IMG/VR virus record: IMGVR_UViG_3300010160_002017
Coordinates: 1-27,368 of that record
Length of the DNA stretch: 27,368 nt
Origin: a virus
Strand: one strand, 5' to 3'
This document shows positions 27,314-27,368 of this stretch, piece by piece. The notes under the pieces are model-generated. The model did not search any database. It saw nothing but the letters and a program-made list of their open reading frames with translations, and was not told the origin of the DNA. Made by a program: the position numbers and the translations under genes. Positions within the stretch are counted from its first letter, which is position 1. Every line of letters starts with the position of its first letter.

Positions 27314-27368
27314 GCTTACTCCTCTTGCCTCTGGTTGGTATACGCTTTACACGGTCTACCTTGAAAGA
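27288..27368 (-). CDS. Partial gene at the window edge (frame uncertain)
   Basis: The minus-strand frame ending at TGA 27290-27288 is open to the edge and reads a basic tail (FKVDRVKRIPTRGKRSKRVN). It would overlap the small-terminase start by 26 bases. A second frame ending at TAA 27318-27316 (tail KAYTNQRQEE) is also open and would not overlap as much. Only the C-terminus is present, so function cannot be said. Confidence 0.35.
   Translation of the reverse strand, partial: SFKVDRVKRIPTRGKRSKRVNGSTIN

Noticed and set aside
1-27368. CRISPR array, insertion sequence, integrase or attachment site
   Set aside because: I looked for regularly spaced direct repeats, transposase or integrase motifs and long terminal repeats and saw none; the only multi-copy short repeat is the DnaA-box cluster.

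Overview
The window looks like part of the genome of a tailed double-stranded DNA phage of an actinobacterium. Phage: a terminase small/large pair lies at the right edge (27313 to 25006, minus strand). Actinobacterial host: a WhiB-type Fe-S regulator, an MSMEG_6728-like pyrimidine-dimer glycosylase, a DUF7455-type zinc protein, small proteins of kinds common in actinophages, and many leaderless promoters. The DNA is AT-rich and A-ending codons are common, so a low-GC actinobacterium such as the freshwater acI/Nanopelagicales lineage is a reasonable guess (inference). No portal, capsid, tape-measure or polymerase gene is visible.

Layout. 1-1413: three DnaA-box-like sites, then minus-strand small genes with a PD-(D/E)XK-like protein and a DNA-repair glycosylase. 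1444-4890: divergent small units holding a leaderless HAD phosphatase, a HAD plus nucleotidyltransferase pair, hidden micro-genes and a Stealth-like glycosyltransferase whose end overlaps tRNA-Arg. 4956-6061: an operon of tiny genes with GroES. 6093-11792: a minus-strand unit with a Dps-like protein, four probable virion genes, and a sulfotransferase / APS-kinase-nucleotidyltransferase / DUF2061 / thioredoxin group. 11862-12248: small heat-shock protein. 12351-17331: six tightly overlapping plus-strand glycan genes (five glycosyltransferases, one FkbM methyltransferase), closed by a strong bidirectional terminator. 17375-20877: minus-strand membrane proteins, WhiB, a deaminase with an apparent ATT start, a SLOG-like protein, zinc proteins and an M23 endolysin. 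20935-21650: four tRNAs and an HNH endonuclease. 21688-24795: small actinophage protein, two holin-like proteins and an 807-residue exported PA14/coiled-coil protein. 25006-27313: terminase.

How it fits together. The accessory content is dominated by carbohydrate and sulfate chemistry: sugar-1-phosphate activation (HAD + nucleotidyltransferase), glycosyl transfer (six enzymes plus a methyltransferase) and possible PAPS synthesis plus sulfotransfer, placed next to virion genes. This suggests the phage decorates its own particle or the host surface. A second theme is chaperones and stress (GroES, sHSP, Dps, thioredoxin); a third is lysis.

Two features of gene expression stand out. At nine places an AT-rich -10 hexamer (TATAAT in eight, TAAAAT in one) lies exactly six bases before an ATG, the arrangement expected for leaderless mRNAs. 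Many genes overlap as TAATG or ATGA, and at least eight small or atypical-start genes are easily missed (1519-1629, 3626-3718, 3826-3996, 4051-4215, 5637-5813, 6353-6529, 18873-19247, 20223-20399, 22191-22370). No stretch over 300 bases lacks a gene; the largest gaps are 24796-25005 (promoters, a palindrome and a broken ORF), 1-152 (DnaA boxes) and 4951-5101 (one doubtful micro-ORF).
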